NCBI GenBank assembly: GCA_029990175.1
Contig: JARKIP010000021.1
Coordinates: 19,411,501 to 19,475,500, forward strand
Length of the DNA: 64,000 bases
DNA from: Petunia secreta
Lineage: Eukaryota > Streptophyta > Magnoliopsida > Solanales > Solanaceae
Direction: 5' to 3'
Made by a program: the position numbers and the translations under genes. Of the stretch, positions 10,934-22,838 are shown one piece after another (position 1 is the stretch's first letter; each line of letters starts with the position of its first letter). Below the pieces are notes generated by a model that saw nothing but the letters and a program-made list of their open reading frames with translations, was not told where the DNA came from and made no database searches.

Positions 10934-13900
10934 ATGGATGCGAAAATCGGAAAATTCTTCGAGTCGGTGGGAAGTTTCTTTTCCGGCGGAGATCAGATTC
11001 CGTGGTGTGATTCAGATATTGTCACTGTATGTTCAATATTTTTCAATTTATTCTATATCTATGTTTAAGTTTTATGCACCGTCATTTTAAACAAGTTTTT
11101 ACACTGTCACATCACCTTGACATGTTGTTGCATAAGTAACTTTGAAATTTGAGCTTTTGTTCTATGCACCGCCGGTTTAAAGGAAGTTTTTACACGGTAA
11201 AGTCACCTTTACCTGTTGTAGCAGATAATCAGTATTATTGAAATTTGACCTTTACCTGTTGTAGCAGATAATCAGTATTATTCAAATTTGAGTTTAAGTT
11301 CTATAACCGTAAAGATACACTATCAGGTAAAGGTCACCTTTACGTGTTATAGCAGGTAACCTGCCATATTAAAATTTGAGTTTAAGTTCTATGCACAGTT
11401 ATTATGAAGATTTTACGCTATCAGATCACTTTTATTTGTTGTAGTAGGTAATCTGCCTTATTCTTAAGATTACAGTTCCCATATTTATATTTTATGAAGG
11501 CTTACTGTAATATCTTATGGTGTCAATTTTTTTTTTACGCGGACGGTACTTAGAACCTAAACTCTTGAAGTTTTGTGTTTCTATAAAGTTATTATCACAT
11601 GAAAGGAGGTGGTCTGAAGGACCTAGAATCTCTTGGGATTCGTTTAGACTTAGTGAAAGATAGGGCACAAAGGAAGAAACAATTTATATTGGCAATACCT
11701 TTTAATTTTAGTCATGTTAGACTTTTAATTTAGGTCCTATACTTTCTAGAAATCTTTAGTTTTTCAAAAGATTTGTATGTCAGTAGAAAACTTAGAGAAC
11801 TTTTAGTACTTTTTATATATTGGTCTGAGATGACTTGTAGTGGAGTGACATGGTTAGTGAGGATTCATTTAGTTGGCCACAACTTGTTTAGGATTGAGGT
11901 ATAGTTTTGTTGTTGTAAGTTAACTCAGATGGATTTCTAAAATTCGCGTAGTAAACAAGATATCACATAAGGGAATCCCATTCTAGGAGTTGTCACAGCC
12001 ATGTCTTATATAAAAGAGAAAAGCTGTATTAACGCTCTAGCCCAAGGATAGATCTTATGAAAAGAAAAAACATCGTCAGATAATAGAGATAATATGGAGA
12101 AACAGAAGAATTCTGTATGGGTACGACTATTATTTGAACGATGTGAAAAAAGTGCTATATTTGTTGGCAAATTATCGAAAATTAGGCACATGCTGAGGGA
12201 TTACCTTAGCTTATAGTTGATGTTTGGGGGTGTGCGGGGGAAAAATGGTTAGATTTGGGTTGGATGGAGATATTTAGATAATGAGAAGATTTTAAATTTA
12301 TGAGTTTTAAGTTTAAGATTTAGGAAGAAATGTTTCCAAATGGCACTGCCGAATGCAGATCAATCCAAATTAAGGTCTCCAATATATATATATATTAGAT
12401 TTGAATTATTACACTGACAGTGTGACAAGAGTCGTATTATCATCAAATTGGTCATAATAGGTTATCGTTACTCATTTTCCGATTCCTTTTTGTTTCTAAT
12501 TTCAAATGTTGGCTTCTGAGGTCTTGAAGATTGGATAGAAAACAACTTTAATATTGATTCTGATCTCAGTTCCAGAAAGTAATAGAACCAGTTGTTTTTT
12601 CTATCAATAAAATTTACCATTTCAAAAAAAAAAAGTAATAGAACCAGTAGCTTGCAAGAAGCAGATAAATGTTAGATAAACATAACCACCCAATAGAGGA
12701 AAAGCTCTTAGGAATCAGGGGTAAAAATTAGTTGGCTGGGCCAACAATCCTATAAGCTATTTATAAAAGGCTCATTAGACATTTGTTGCTTTAATTTGGT
12801 TGCAGACTTCCATTTTCAACGGCACTTGGAGGCCAGTTATGACTTTCGCATGATTTCTGAACACAAGCAAGAGGCACTTAAAACATATATGACACCTCCT
12901 TTTTTTTTCATAATTGTTTGAAGCAGAAATTCCTGTTGAGGTGTTTCTCATCTAAAGGCATGGTGCTGATAATTACAGCAGGGACAAAAGAGAGTGTGAT
13001 AGTTGAAGAATAGTATAACTGTAGCATCTTATGTAATCAGTTGCCATCAATTATCTGGCAGATGGTAATGCTTCCTGGATAGCCTTTGGAAAACGCTCTG
13101 TATTTCTTGCTGAAAATCACTTGCTTAGTTTTTGAACAACATGTAGTTTATCATATCAGTGCTTTGCAGTTCCATGTGTATGTACTAACTAAACTTGATC
13201 AAAGGAATCTTGGTAGTATTTGAGTCTCACCAAAGTGAAATATGTATATAGGGTTGTGAACGCGAAGTTGCTGAGGCAGAAAAGGGTTCATCTGATGAAC
13301 TCAAGAGTGAATGCATCATGCGTCTGTCATGGGCTCTTGTTCACTCAAGACGCCCAGAAGATGTACAACGTGGAATAGCAATGCTTGAAGGTGAGTTCAT
13401 TAGGGAATCCACCTCTTTCCTTGGAATCCATGGCCCTTCATTCTAGCATATTCTTGATTGGGATTGTGCAGTTTCATGAAGAATTTTATTGAGACACTGA
13501 CTTATGGATTTGTCCTTCCCTTAGCTCATAATGGTTATTCCATTTTATTCCTCCCCTCTCCTTTTGTTTAGCAGTTTATTATTGTTACTCCTCTTTTATG
13601 CTAGTTTTCCTTCGTGGGCAATATAGTTGTTTATTTGGGAGAGCTTTGACTGTATCGTCATTTGCAGCTTCTCTGGGTGGCACTAACAGTCCTTTGCAAA
13701 TGAGGGAAAAGATTTATCTTCTGGCTGTTGGCTATTACAGAAGTGGGGACTATGCAAGAAGCAGGCAGCTTGTTGAGCGTTGTTTGGAGGTTTGATTTTT
13801 GATTTTCAATCTTTTCTGGGATATTAGCTCTTCACTTTGACAATAAAAATCTGAATTACTTGCATCCAGGCTAGCATGTCTCACTATTTCTGTATTTTGA

Positions 13901-14260
13901 ACAATTGCATACTTGAACTAATTCTCTTAGTCTGTGAGAGGCCGTCTTTCTGTTTTTCTTGGTCAATTTTTTAACATTCTGTTTTAATTAGTAGTTGGTT
14001 GACATTTGTAGATTGCGCCGGACTGGAGGCAGGCCTTGTCCCTCCAGAAAACTATCGAAGATAAGATAACAAAAGGTAGCAAAAAGAACATCTGTCTTCA
14101 GTTCTATATTAGATTCTGTTTCTAGTAAAGAGAGTAGAATTACGTATTTTACTTTGTCCAAACAGATGGAGTTATTGGCATTGGCATTGCTGCTACTGCT
14201 GTTACTGCTGTTGGACTCCTGGCCGGTGGAATTGTAGCTGCCTTATCCCGCAAGAAGTGA
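10934..14260 (+). CDS. FIS1: Mitochondrial fission 1 protein (FIS1 type A), five exons
   Basis: FIS1 is a tail-anchored outer-membrane protein of mitochondria and peroxisomes (also chloroplasts in plants) that acts with dynamin-related proteins in organelle division. Exons: 10934-11026, 13252-13390, 13668-13789, 14012-14075, 14166-14260; all introns are GT-AG and phases agree, giving 170 aa, the usual length of plant FIS1A. The protein starts MDAKIGKFFESVGSFF, typical of plant FIS1. It has a TPR-like core (CEREVAEAE; ECIMRLSWALVHSR; REKIYLLAVGYYRSGDYA; DWRQALSLQKTIEDKI), and ends in a membrane segment (about residues 142-166) rich in Gly, Ala, Ile and Val with a short basic tail SRKK, the signal for tail anchoring. 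No damage is visible. Intron 1 is 2.2 kb with a tandem array; a MULE end lies 174 bp upstream. Confidence 0.96.
11065..11480 (+). repeat. Diverged tandem array in FIS1 intron 1
   Basis: About four units of 88-140 bp. Heads resembling TTCTATGCACCG lie at about 11070, 11160, 11300 and 11387, followed by TTTTACAC, a CACCTTTACCTGTTGTAGCA-like block and AAATTTGAGTTTAAG. One unit has an internal duplication of about 43 bp (11210-11295). The array begins about 40 bp after the 5' splice site. Confidence 0.75.
11481..13251 (+). other. Rest of FIS1 intron 1
   Basis: AT-rich intron DNA without a recognisable gene. It contains a short AT microsatellite (12383-12392) and the tiny retroposed insertion listed separately. 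Confidence 0.7.
12578..12648 (+). mobile_element. 41-bp retroposed LINE/SINE tail with 15-bp target duplication
   Basis: AGTAATAGAACCAGT occurs at 12578-12592 and again at 12634-12648. Between them lie 41 bp with AATAAA-like CAATAAAA and an A tract of about 11. A target duplication flanking a poly(A) tail is the signature of an extremely 5'-truncated target-primed insertion. Confidence 0.7.
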
Positions 14261-15138
14261 CCCATTTTAAACTACTAACGTGCATAACAGACACCCCCTC
14301 CCCCTCCTGGTTAGCCATCGAGTAACCGCTCAATGAGCAACTTTATGTGGTGGTTTCTCGATCAACTAGTACTTTGTATACATCTGATCCTATCAACTCC
14401 AAGTTTTGAGCCTAAGTTTTGATACTTCTCTTTGTTGAAACAACAAACATGTGCAACTGGTGCAAGGATATTGCTAGCTTTGTTTAGTTGTCTAGTTTAT
14501 ATGCAATAATTACTTGTCTTTGTCGTCTTTATTGTAGCAGAAAGGATTCATGATGCTCTCTCTACTCTATCTGATCGTTGGTCTTTTGCATTTTTAGGTT
14601 TTGAAGGTTCTTTATCATACTTATTTGGTTTCTTTTTTCCTTCAACTTATTAACTTAATCCAACTTTTTTCAATTCTCGTCAATATTGAGGCGTTACAAC
14701 ATTCCATCCAAACACCATCTTTAACATAATTTTCTATATAGAAGTCGTAGAAAGAAATGTGATTTTTATAGATTAAAAAAAAAAAAAAAAAAAAGAGTTT
14801 GAAAATGCTACCGCAGAGAGGTGACAACATACATAAAAGATAGTGCATACATTACTAATTAGGGAGCAAATCGAAGAAGTTCAAAGGACATGGTGAAAAT
14901 CAAGAAATGATGCAACTCGTAGAAAACAAAAGGATGCAAGTAATAAGAATAATACACATGCCCAAGGCGGATGCAGAATCGATATCTTATATATGAAACA
15001 CACACATATATAACTCACAAAAATGTCGGTAATTGTTAAATTTGATCTTCTATGACTCAAGTGAAGAATTTTAATGATTGAATGTACTAACTTTAAATCC
15101 AAATCCTAGTAAAGTATAATTAAACTAATAGCCAACAA
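14261..15138. other. Intergenic region, FIS1 3' UTR to tRNA gene
   Basis: The first few hundred bases probably hold the FIS1 3' UTR; I cannot place the poly(A) site. A run of about 20 A lies at 14774-14795. No other gene is visible. Confidence 0.5.
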
Positions 15139-15211
15139 GACTCCGTGGCCCAATGGATAAGGCGCTGGTCTACGGAACCAGAGATTCTGGGTTCGATCCC
15201 CAGCGGAGTCG
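15139..15211 (+). tRNA. tRNA-Arg (anticodon ACG)
   Basis: A 73-nt cloverleaf: acceptor GACTCCG (15139-15145) pairs perfectly with CGGAGTC (15204-15210), with discriminator G. The anticodon stem CTGGT/ACCAG encloses loop CTACGGA, giving anticodon ACG. The T arm CTGGGTTCGATCCCCAG has a perfect 5-bp stem and holds the B box. No intron. ACG is read as ICG after editing in eukaryotes and decodes CGU, CGC and CGA. Confidence 0.96.
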
Positions 15212-15219
15212 TTTTTTTT
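15212..15219 (+). terminator. Pol III terminator of tRNA-Arg
   Basis: A run of eight T directly after the discriminator base, the standard RNA polymerase III stop signal. Confidence 0.85.
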
Positions 15220-16252
15220 AAATTATTATTATTATTCAATATATTTGTAGTTATATACTTATTATTTATATTTAATCTCCCCCATATTCTTCAACTCGTT
15301 GTCCTTATCTAATTAGCATTTTATATAACGAAAACGACAATTCTTTTGTAAAAAAAGAAAATTATTGAATGGTTTTGTGTGACAATGATATCAAAGAAGC
15401 TGTTCAAAGTAATTAGGTCTAATAGATTCATCTCAATGTTTGCTTTACAAAGATGAAAAACACTGGAACTCAATAAAAGAAGATCTAACCTTTTCGAGTG
15501 GTTGGAAAAATTAAGATAACGAAATTTTAAATTCAAACATACGTCAAGTAATTAAATGAAGATCAAGGTTTAGTTATTGAATGATGCTAAAAGATGGGAA
15601 TCCATTAGTCAAGGAGGTAAACAACCTCCAACTCTTACCTATAGCGAATATACTTTTTACCTCGGTGAAAGTGACCTACACATGTAACATTATAAATAAA
15701 CAAAACGACCTGCTATAACAAGTTAAAATGCACAAATAAGAAGCAATTACTGTCAATTAGAGTCAATCAAAACTTCTTCTGATCTCAAGTCCACTAAAGA
15801 ATGATACATAAACAAAAACTGTAGATTCCCGATACTTCAAAATCAATGCTATACAAACAAGACACTTCTAATCACATTGAAAAGAAGAAAACAAAAAGAA
15901 CTATGTATATCACTCCTAATCACTAAAAAGCTACCAGAACTCACTTGTAGTGTTGCACAGAGTTCCTTATATTCAATCTTTCATCATTCAACTCTGCTAA
16001 TAGAGACTTTTTCTGCAATTATCCTGACTCCAACTCTATTGGAAACTGCTATAACTATAAACAAACTCTATATTTCCTTTACGGAAGCTCCCATTTGTAG
16101 ATTAAGATCCTGTGAAATACTTACCTTGCTGCTAAAAATGCAGAGCGCTGCATTGCTATGGATTATTGTTGCATGCTTCACCTTCTAACAGCATATCGTG
16201 GTTGCTCACTGCGCATACTAAGAAAGAGAGTTGGTTCTTGAAAGCAGTCTTA
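15220..16252. other. Intergenic region between tRNA-Arg and NIPA
   Basis: AT-rich, no supported gene. The part next to 16253 probably holds the NIPA 3' UTR. Confidence 0.5.
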
Positions 16253-19200
16253 TTAGACCTGGAGATCCTGTCTTCTAGACATGGTTTCCTCAGAACCCGA
16301 TTCACCTTCTTCTTGTTCATGCTTGGGTGATTCCCCATTCGAGTTACATAGCCGGGTTGATAATGTAGGGGATAATGGTGTGTAGTTACCTGCATTTTCG
16401 TATTTTATTAAAACTTCAGCATTTATAAAATTTACAATTTTGGGAAGAGCATCAAGTTTTCACAAAATAAAAGAAACTAAGATAAAAGTTGGAATGACGA
16501 ATAATGCACCTCTGAAAGATGAGCTTCTGTCCGCATCTTTGGTAACATGCAACAAGATGGTTCCAGAGAGCACAACGATGAAACCACATATTTCTGATAT
16601 AATGCTCCCGACGTTCTGTCCATCCCAGTCCTACATAATTTAGCATAAATAGGTCGATAAGTATGGCATCGAACTTCTGGAAAAAGTAATCATGGGTCCC
16701 CTGTTTCAGGTCATTGACAGCACGTATGACACCAAGTCATGCAATATAATGGTGTGAAAGTCCATGGCATCTTAAGGTGTAAACTTTTGGATAAATTCCC
16801 TAGAAGCAGATTAACTCTTAGTTGTACTCATCATTCTATAGAAACCAGCTCAAAGCAAAAGCAGCAAGAAGAACAAGGTAGATGCTATACCTTAAACATG
16901 ATGACACTGGCTACAATTGTTAGTGTTGTGAACATAACGTAGTATATAGGAGAGACAACGGCAGTGTTGAAAGTATCAAGCGCCTGAAACATGGAAAGCG
17001 AAAAAAAAAATGTTAAAGCAGAGATATGATTGATCATCTTTTTCATGATATCAAATAAATATTGCTTGAGGAAGGTTGAGGCATAATAGACTGCTTAATA
17101 CATCACTTTACCCAAGATACCAGAAATCAGAATGGATAAAAGGAAGATGCTATCACACCATTAAACTGATAACCTAAAGGAAAGTTTAAGAATAACTGCT
17201 GCATATTCTAGGTAAAGCTGCATAAAGCACAAAGCTTTCTTGGAACTCAACAAGAGTTAGCTGCAATTATCCACTACAAATTAGATGGACATCAAGGAAA
17301 TCGATGACCTAGCAACTACACTGTGCCTGAAAGATGAAGGAACGTCTCAAGAGTGACAGAGAGAGAAAAAAAAAAACAGAACTAAATTATGACTTCCATA
17401 ATAAGAGCGGACCTCATAATCTAATGGCATGTAGATGCAAATATAAAACTCTCGTCCATATAAGGAAAAGAAAAAGCGTCCATTCTGACCTGCTAAACTT
17501 CAAAACTTCTCAAACAACCAATATTATCCATGATTCTGGAGATATAGGAAATCTAAAATTTCCATTCAGCAAATTTAGTGATTCTGACATTAACACTTCA
17601 GATAAATATCATAGCTAAAGATAAGAAACAAAAACTCTCGATACTTCTGCAACATGCACTAGTTCCCTACCTTCCTCCCTCTAGCATTTGGGTAACTCAT
17701 CTTACAGTTTTAAACTGCTGCGACATATGCAGCAGAGAAAAATATTTGGCACTTTTAGAGTCTTTATCTTGAAACTGTTTCCTCTAGAGATATATGACAC
17801 AGATACGTCAACCTTAAGTTCTAATGTCACTTCTTCATTGCTTCATTTTTTATGTACTTTGTTCATTCAGTATGCTATTATGCTAGAAGATCAACTACAA
17901 GGACTGAATGAAGATTATCAACCAAGATTTATTTAGTTACCATCATGATAAATGATTTTCATTTCGATAAAAAATCAACAATCAAAAATTGTTAAACCTT
18001 TCATAAAGTTTTTAGTTCCATGAAATAGTTTCAGCATTGTTCGAGGAATGCTCTAAGTTGACAATAATAGAAGTAAGGTGGTCATAATGATAGCAGCTCT
18101 ACACAGAAGATCAAGATGCGTTGTATTTTGTTGTTTCATTACTGGTGTAAAGAAAAAGACGTAGATGACGTTTTCATAAAGTTTTCATTACTGGTGTATT
18201 TTTTATTTTTTATTTTATTAACTTTTGGACAATCAATCAGGTTCCTGTTAGTATGACTGACTGAGCGTATTAGAGTAGGTTCTGCACTTTCTGGTATACT
18301 TCTTCTTTGCTAATAATTCAAGGCTTTCATTAGTTAAATGTCAGTAAGAGAAGTACTAACAGGGAAATATGCCAAAAATATTTACGTTTTTCTATATGTT
18401 TGCCAAAATGTTTACCTAAATCCATATAGAAAAGTTTCTACACTATCTCCTAGTTTTTACTTCTGCAAATAAATAAACAGGGAAAACACAAGATCCACAC
18501 ACGAGGGGGAATTTAGCAAAACAAAGAGAAGAGGGGCGGCAAAATTTCAGGGCTCTCTTAGAATCTCAAAGGAAGAATAGCAGTTCAACTCAAAGAGTGA
18601 GTTTGTAGACAAAACGCATTTCATCACAAAAGTAGTTAGAATAGTAGCTACTCACCTTATTGAGATAGTTCATTTGTGTAACGACACAAACTGCCACAAC
18701 AAACATAAAAAACCAGGTTTCCGGATACATCAGCTGGTTTTTCCCCTCAACAGTTAACTTTATTGAAGTACCAAGGGCTTTAACACTCATAACCTGCATA
18801 ATAAGTAGAATAGAGGGACATAAATTCAAGTGCACCTACATAATCAATCACAAAGATTTTGGCTATTGACTTAACTTACAAAAATAAGATGTTCAGAAAT
18901 TTGAGCATTTAAAAATAGAGCACAAGGCAGCAGAATCAAATTTGAAGTTTTACCGAGAGAGAACCCATCAATGAACAGATTCCAGTAAAAACAAGGACAT
19001 TTGAGTGCCCGCATTGAGGAGCGAAGTAGAAGACAAGAATAAAAACCAAAACAAGCGCTGATCCCACGTAAAGCAAAAATGCTGCAATTAAAAAAAAAAG
19101 AAAAGAAAAGAAAGAAAGAACTGAAGTTAGAAAGTGTAGATGGTCAACAAGAGGATTTGGTCATGAAGGAAGGATCTCACCTTTTTGAGTTGCCATGTAC

Positions 19201-20890
19201 CATATTTCTTTGACAGAAGAAATAGCATGCTCCTGTGGTGCGTGGATAACTATCACAACAGAACCAGCAATGCACATAACACAACCCAAAATTCCAAGCG
19301 GATGCAACTTTTCCTTCAAAATAAGCTGAGCCAGTACAGCACTGCAAGAAGTTTTCGCCATAAAAACAGTTAAACAATCAGAAGAATATCTCCACTCCTA
19401 CCAAACTATAACCAGGATTACACACCTGACAATGATACTCAATGCACCAAGAGGGGTAACAAGAACCGCAGGAGCAAATGCATATGCTACAAAATTCGCA
19501 ACCTCTCCGACAATCACTATGAAAAAGCAAAACAACAAGAAGATTCTACGGACAGTCAGCCAATGGCCAAGAAAGAAAAGACAAGAGATATGCCATATCT
19601 TACTTATGTTGGGACAGATACAGGAAACAATTTTCAATAACACCAATAGGTTAAGAGAGTTGATTGAAAGATAAGTAAGTCCCAAAATTGAAATTAGAAA
19701 CACACTCATCAACTATTAAGCTTAACTTCCCATTAATAAGTTAAATTCAAATATACAATTCTGCCAGTCCTTTCTAGCAATGTCACTCTATCAAACATTC
19801 TAAGCACCCCCCCCCCCCCCCTCTTCTCCCAACCCCAACCAACCCCCAGGACACACACAGAGACAGTAAATGCTGTAAATAAGGATATAGGATTACAGAA
19901 GACAGAAATAAAGGAGAAAACTTACTTGTGACCATTCCAATCCACCAGAGGGGTTCCGCGAGATAGGAATACCCACCAACGCCTACAAAACAAACCCAAG
20001 AAAACTCAAACCAGATTCATACTACATAACAAACAACAAGAAGATGAAAAGATTCAAACAACTTCCATTAAAAAACAAAAAGAAAATTAGAGGACCCCAC
20101 ATACCAGCTCTAACAACAGATTCACATACAACAGAATAAGCAACAAGAAGATGAAAAGATGAAAACTTTATGCACTTCCATAAAAGAACAAAAAGAAAAC
20201 TAGAGAATCCCATGTACCAGCTCTAACACCAGATTCATATACATCAGAAGATGAAAAGACTCAAACTTTACAAACTTCCACAAAAGAACAAAAAAATAAA
20301 ATTAGAGAATCCCACGTACCAGTTCTAACATCAGATTCATATTACTACAGGAACAAGCAACAAGAAAGATAAAAAGATTCAAAATTTACAAACTACTATA
20401 AAGAAACAACAAGAAATTTTAGAGACCCCCCACATACCAGCTCTAACACCAGATTCAAATACTACCTAACAAGGAACAAGAAGATGAAAAGATTAAAACT
20501 TTACACACTTCCACAAAACAAAGGAAATTAGAGACCCCATACCAGCTCTAACACCAGATTCATACTACAGGAACAAGCAACAAGAACATGAAAAAATAAG
20601 GCTTTACACACTTCCATAAAAGAACAAGAAAATTAAAGAATCCCACATACCAGTTCTAACACCAGATTCATATTACAATAGAATAAGCAACTAGACATAA
20701 AAAATTCAACCTTCTACTCATTCTATAGAAGAACAAAAACAAAATAGAGACCCCACATACCAGCTCTAACACCAGAGACTACAGCAGCTCTTCTAAGGCC
20801 TTTCTTCTTAATAATAAAGCTTGCCCCTATAAAACCACTTGAAAGAAGAGCCAAAATGATGCCAGTCATATTATCTTTAGAGAAAACCAT
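16253..20890 (-). CDS. NIPA-type magnesium transporter, nine exons
   Basis: NIPA (DUF803) proteins are polytopic membrane proteins related to drug/metabolite transporters and are annotated as Mg2+ transporters. Exons in transcription order: 20890-20761, 19982-19926, 19516-19426, 19341-19181, 19081-18954, 18793-18656, 16983-16891, 16630-16510, 16389-16253; all GT-AG with matching phases, giving 351 aa. The start is ATG 20890 (MVFSKDNMTGIILALLSSGF). Family hallmarks: GASFIIKKKGLRRA, GGYSYLAEPLWWIGM, GEVANFVAYAFAPAVLVTPL, GALSIIVSAVLA, GILGCVMCIAGS, HAPQE, SVMSVKALGTSIKL, LNYLNKALDTFNTAVVSPIYY, and the hydrophilic tail FRGNYTPLSPTLSTRL ending SRRQDLQV. About nine membrane segments are expected. 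No damage is seen. Which family member this is cannot be decided here. Confidence 0.94.
19807..19821 (-). repeat. C15 homopolymer (G15 in the transcript) in NIPA intron 2
   Basis: Fifteen consecutive C on +, so the NIPA pre-mRNA carries G15 in intron 2. Runs of this length are slippery and may form four-stranded structures. Confidence 0.9.
20011..20760 (-). repeat. Tandem array in NIPA intron 1 that repeats the exon 1 splice donor
   Basis: The sequence TACCAG[C/T]TCTAACA (rc: the end of exon 1, TGTTAGAGCTG, plus GTA of the donor) appears at 20102, 20215, 20317, 20435, 20540 and 20648, and as the true junction at 20758 (spacing 113, 102, 118, 105, 108, 110). A partial unit starts near 20011. 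Every copy keeps the GT; four of the six extra copies keep GTATG. The rest of each unit is intronic (GAAGATGAAAAGATT and CTTCCA blocks). Confidence 0.93.
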
Positions 20891-22020
20891 GATTAAACCT
20901 CTCTTTCTTTCTTCTTTCTTCTTCTTTTTTTCTTCATGGAAATCTGAAAATCGTCAGTTTTTCCTTATTGGGTCATCAAATCTGAACTTAAAAAATATGT
21001 ACTTGTTGTGGAATAAAAGATTGTATTGGCATATTGTGTGTGTTGCAATCTGTCAGATCCAGCTCATTCAAGACGGCACTAATGGGTCCCTATGTTGTCT
21101 GAAACTGGAAAAACATTACCAGCCTTAGATTATACTAATGCCTACTATTTGTTTTATTTGTTTCAAAATAAATATCGTTTTATAAATAACAAAAAGTTAA
21201 TTATTCTTATATAATTTTATGCGTATATTGTTTTTTAATAGACATAAAAAAGGAAAATGAACAGTTATAGTGAGACGAAAACAGTAATCATATAAGGTAT
21301 ATACTCATTTCATGATTCTTGCGTCATGTGCATATATACTTTCCCACATGTGATTTTTTTAAGAATTAATGAGCTACTTTTGGTTATTCAGATTTAAAGT
21401 GTAATATGGTCAATACACTGATTCTGAAATGAATTTTACATTTATTAATTCATTAACTTTAGCCAGTCACTGTATTTTCCAATTTTGGCAATCGAATAAG
21501 TGGTCAAGTTGACCTTGACAGTCAATTTAAGACAAGAAAAGTTAGACGAAGGTGTTATGACTATACTGAATTGAGGATGTCATTGACTAGTCCTATTGCC
21601 AGCTCCTATAGCTGCTTGCAATCAAACAAATAATTTATATTTTCTAGCGGTGTCACTTCTATATAGAGACAAGGGTTATCGATCCCCACTAAAACTAAGT
21701 ATATTTTAATCGAATACTAAAAGATACCCAAAAAGAATCAAATATATTTTAATCGAATACTAAAAGATACACAAAAAGAGTGAGATTAAAAGGCAACTAA
21801 GGGGATTTGATCTCACATCATCAAGGAGGATAACTATACTCCCAACCACTACATCATCAAGACCCTTTAGTTCAAGTAGTGTCAGTCACACTTCATTTTT
21901 GTAGCAATATATTGTAGTTTTTTCATTTATGTATATATGCACTGGTAAAAATTTTCGATGAAGCAGTGTCCCGTGACCCCTCTACCCCTAAGGTAGTTTC
22001 GCCCCGCTTATAAGCAACTT
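20891..22020. other. NIPA upstream region and intergenic DNA
   Basis: It holds the NIPA promoter and leader, without a clear TATA box that I can defend. At about 21699-21780 a ~43-bp block (TTTTAATCGAATACTAAAAG core) is duplicated in tandem. No gene is visible. Confidence 0.5.
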
Positions 22021-22039
22021 TGTGAAAAAAAAGCCTCTG

Positions 22040-22300
22040 AGATGCATTTTACGATCTTGCTTGATTGCAAGCCTTTTCAAGAAGTGGCAAGGTTACTTGC
22101 AAGCCCTTTTAGGATTGCAAGCCTCTTCAAGAAACCGCTTGCAAGGCCTTTAATGAATCAACTGCAAGGCCTTTCCGTAGCTACTTGCAAGCTGCCTGCA
22201 TGAGCTACTTGCTTAATTGTAAGTCTATTCAGGAAGCTGCTTCCCAAAAGCTAAGTCACTTGCATAAGCTACTAGATTGCAAGCTTCTTCACAGGATTGT
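22040..22300. repeat. Irregular repeats of TTGCAAGCC type
   Basis: At least eight variants of TTGCAAGCC or TTGCAAGGCCTTT, often followed by TTCAAGAA, in 260 bp with irregular spacing of about 20-45 bp. The origin is unknown; it looks like part of a Solanaceae repeat family. Confidence 0.6.
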
Positions 22301-22838
22301 AGAAATATTAAGTGGACCACAATTCACCATATTCATTACAACTCGCAGTTCTATTTATAAACAAGAGGGGCATCTTTTACTCTCCTGACTGATTCATACA
22401 TTAATGACATACTTGATGGTCCAGGTCAAATATGTTAGTAGTTTTCATATATGCTGTGTTGTTAATTAACTTGGTCGGATTATCTACTGATTTAGCATTC
22501 CTTTCGTGAAAACACTTCCATCTCATTATACAAACTGTTGAAGGCTCCATTTGAAAAGACATCAAGATAAAAAGATTGATACAATAGACGCACTTCACTA
22601 GTTTGAATTTCATCGAGAAATAAGACATGGTATTTAACTGAGGAAAGGATAGTAAAACATGCTCGTACTTTCCACGAGTTTCAGACCTGTGCGTCAACTC
22701 AATTTTTTACAAAGTAATATCATGTCACCCCGGAAAAAGAACTCTTTGTAATAATACATCAGAAGAAAAACTAAAGTTACATAACATCTATTTCCAGAAC
22801 ATGAAGTGACAAAGTAACAACAGTTTGGAAAGAAATCC
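22301..22838. other. Intergenic DNA and 3' UTR of the 113-aa gene
   Basis: No reading frame or repeat that I can defend. The part near 22838 is probably 3' UTR of the minus-strand gene. Confidence 0.45.

Noticed and set aside
10881..11090. 69-codon frame overlapping FIS1 exon 1
   Set aside because: Out of frame with FIS1, runs into intron 1, and lacks an ATG start; exon 1 with its donor explains the sequence.
14774..14795. Run of about 20 A as a retroposon tail
   Set aside because: I could not find a flanking direct repeat, so it may be a simple homopolymer.
16452..16646. 64-codon frame on - over NIPA exon 8
   Set aside because: Wrong frame; the NIPA reading of the same bases (SEICGFIVVLSGTILLH) matches the family and is in phase with flanking exons.
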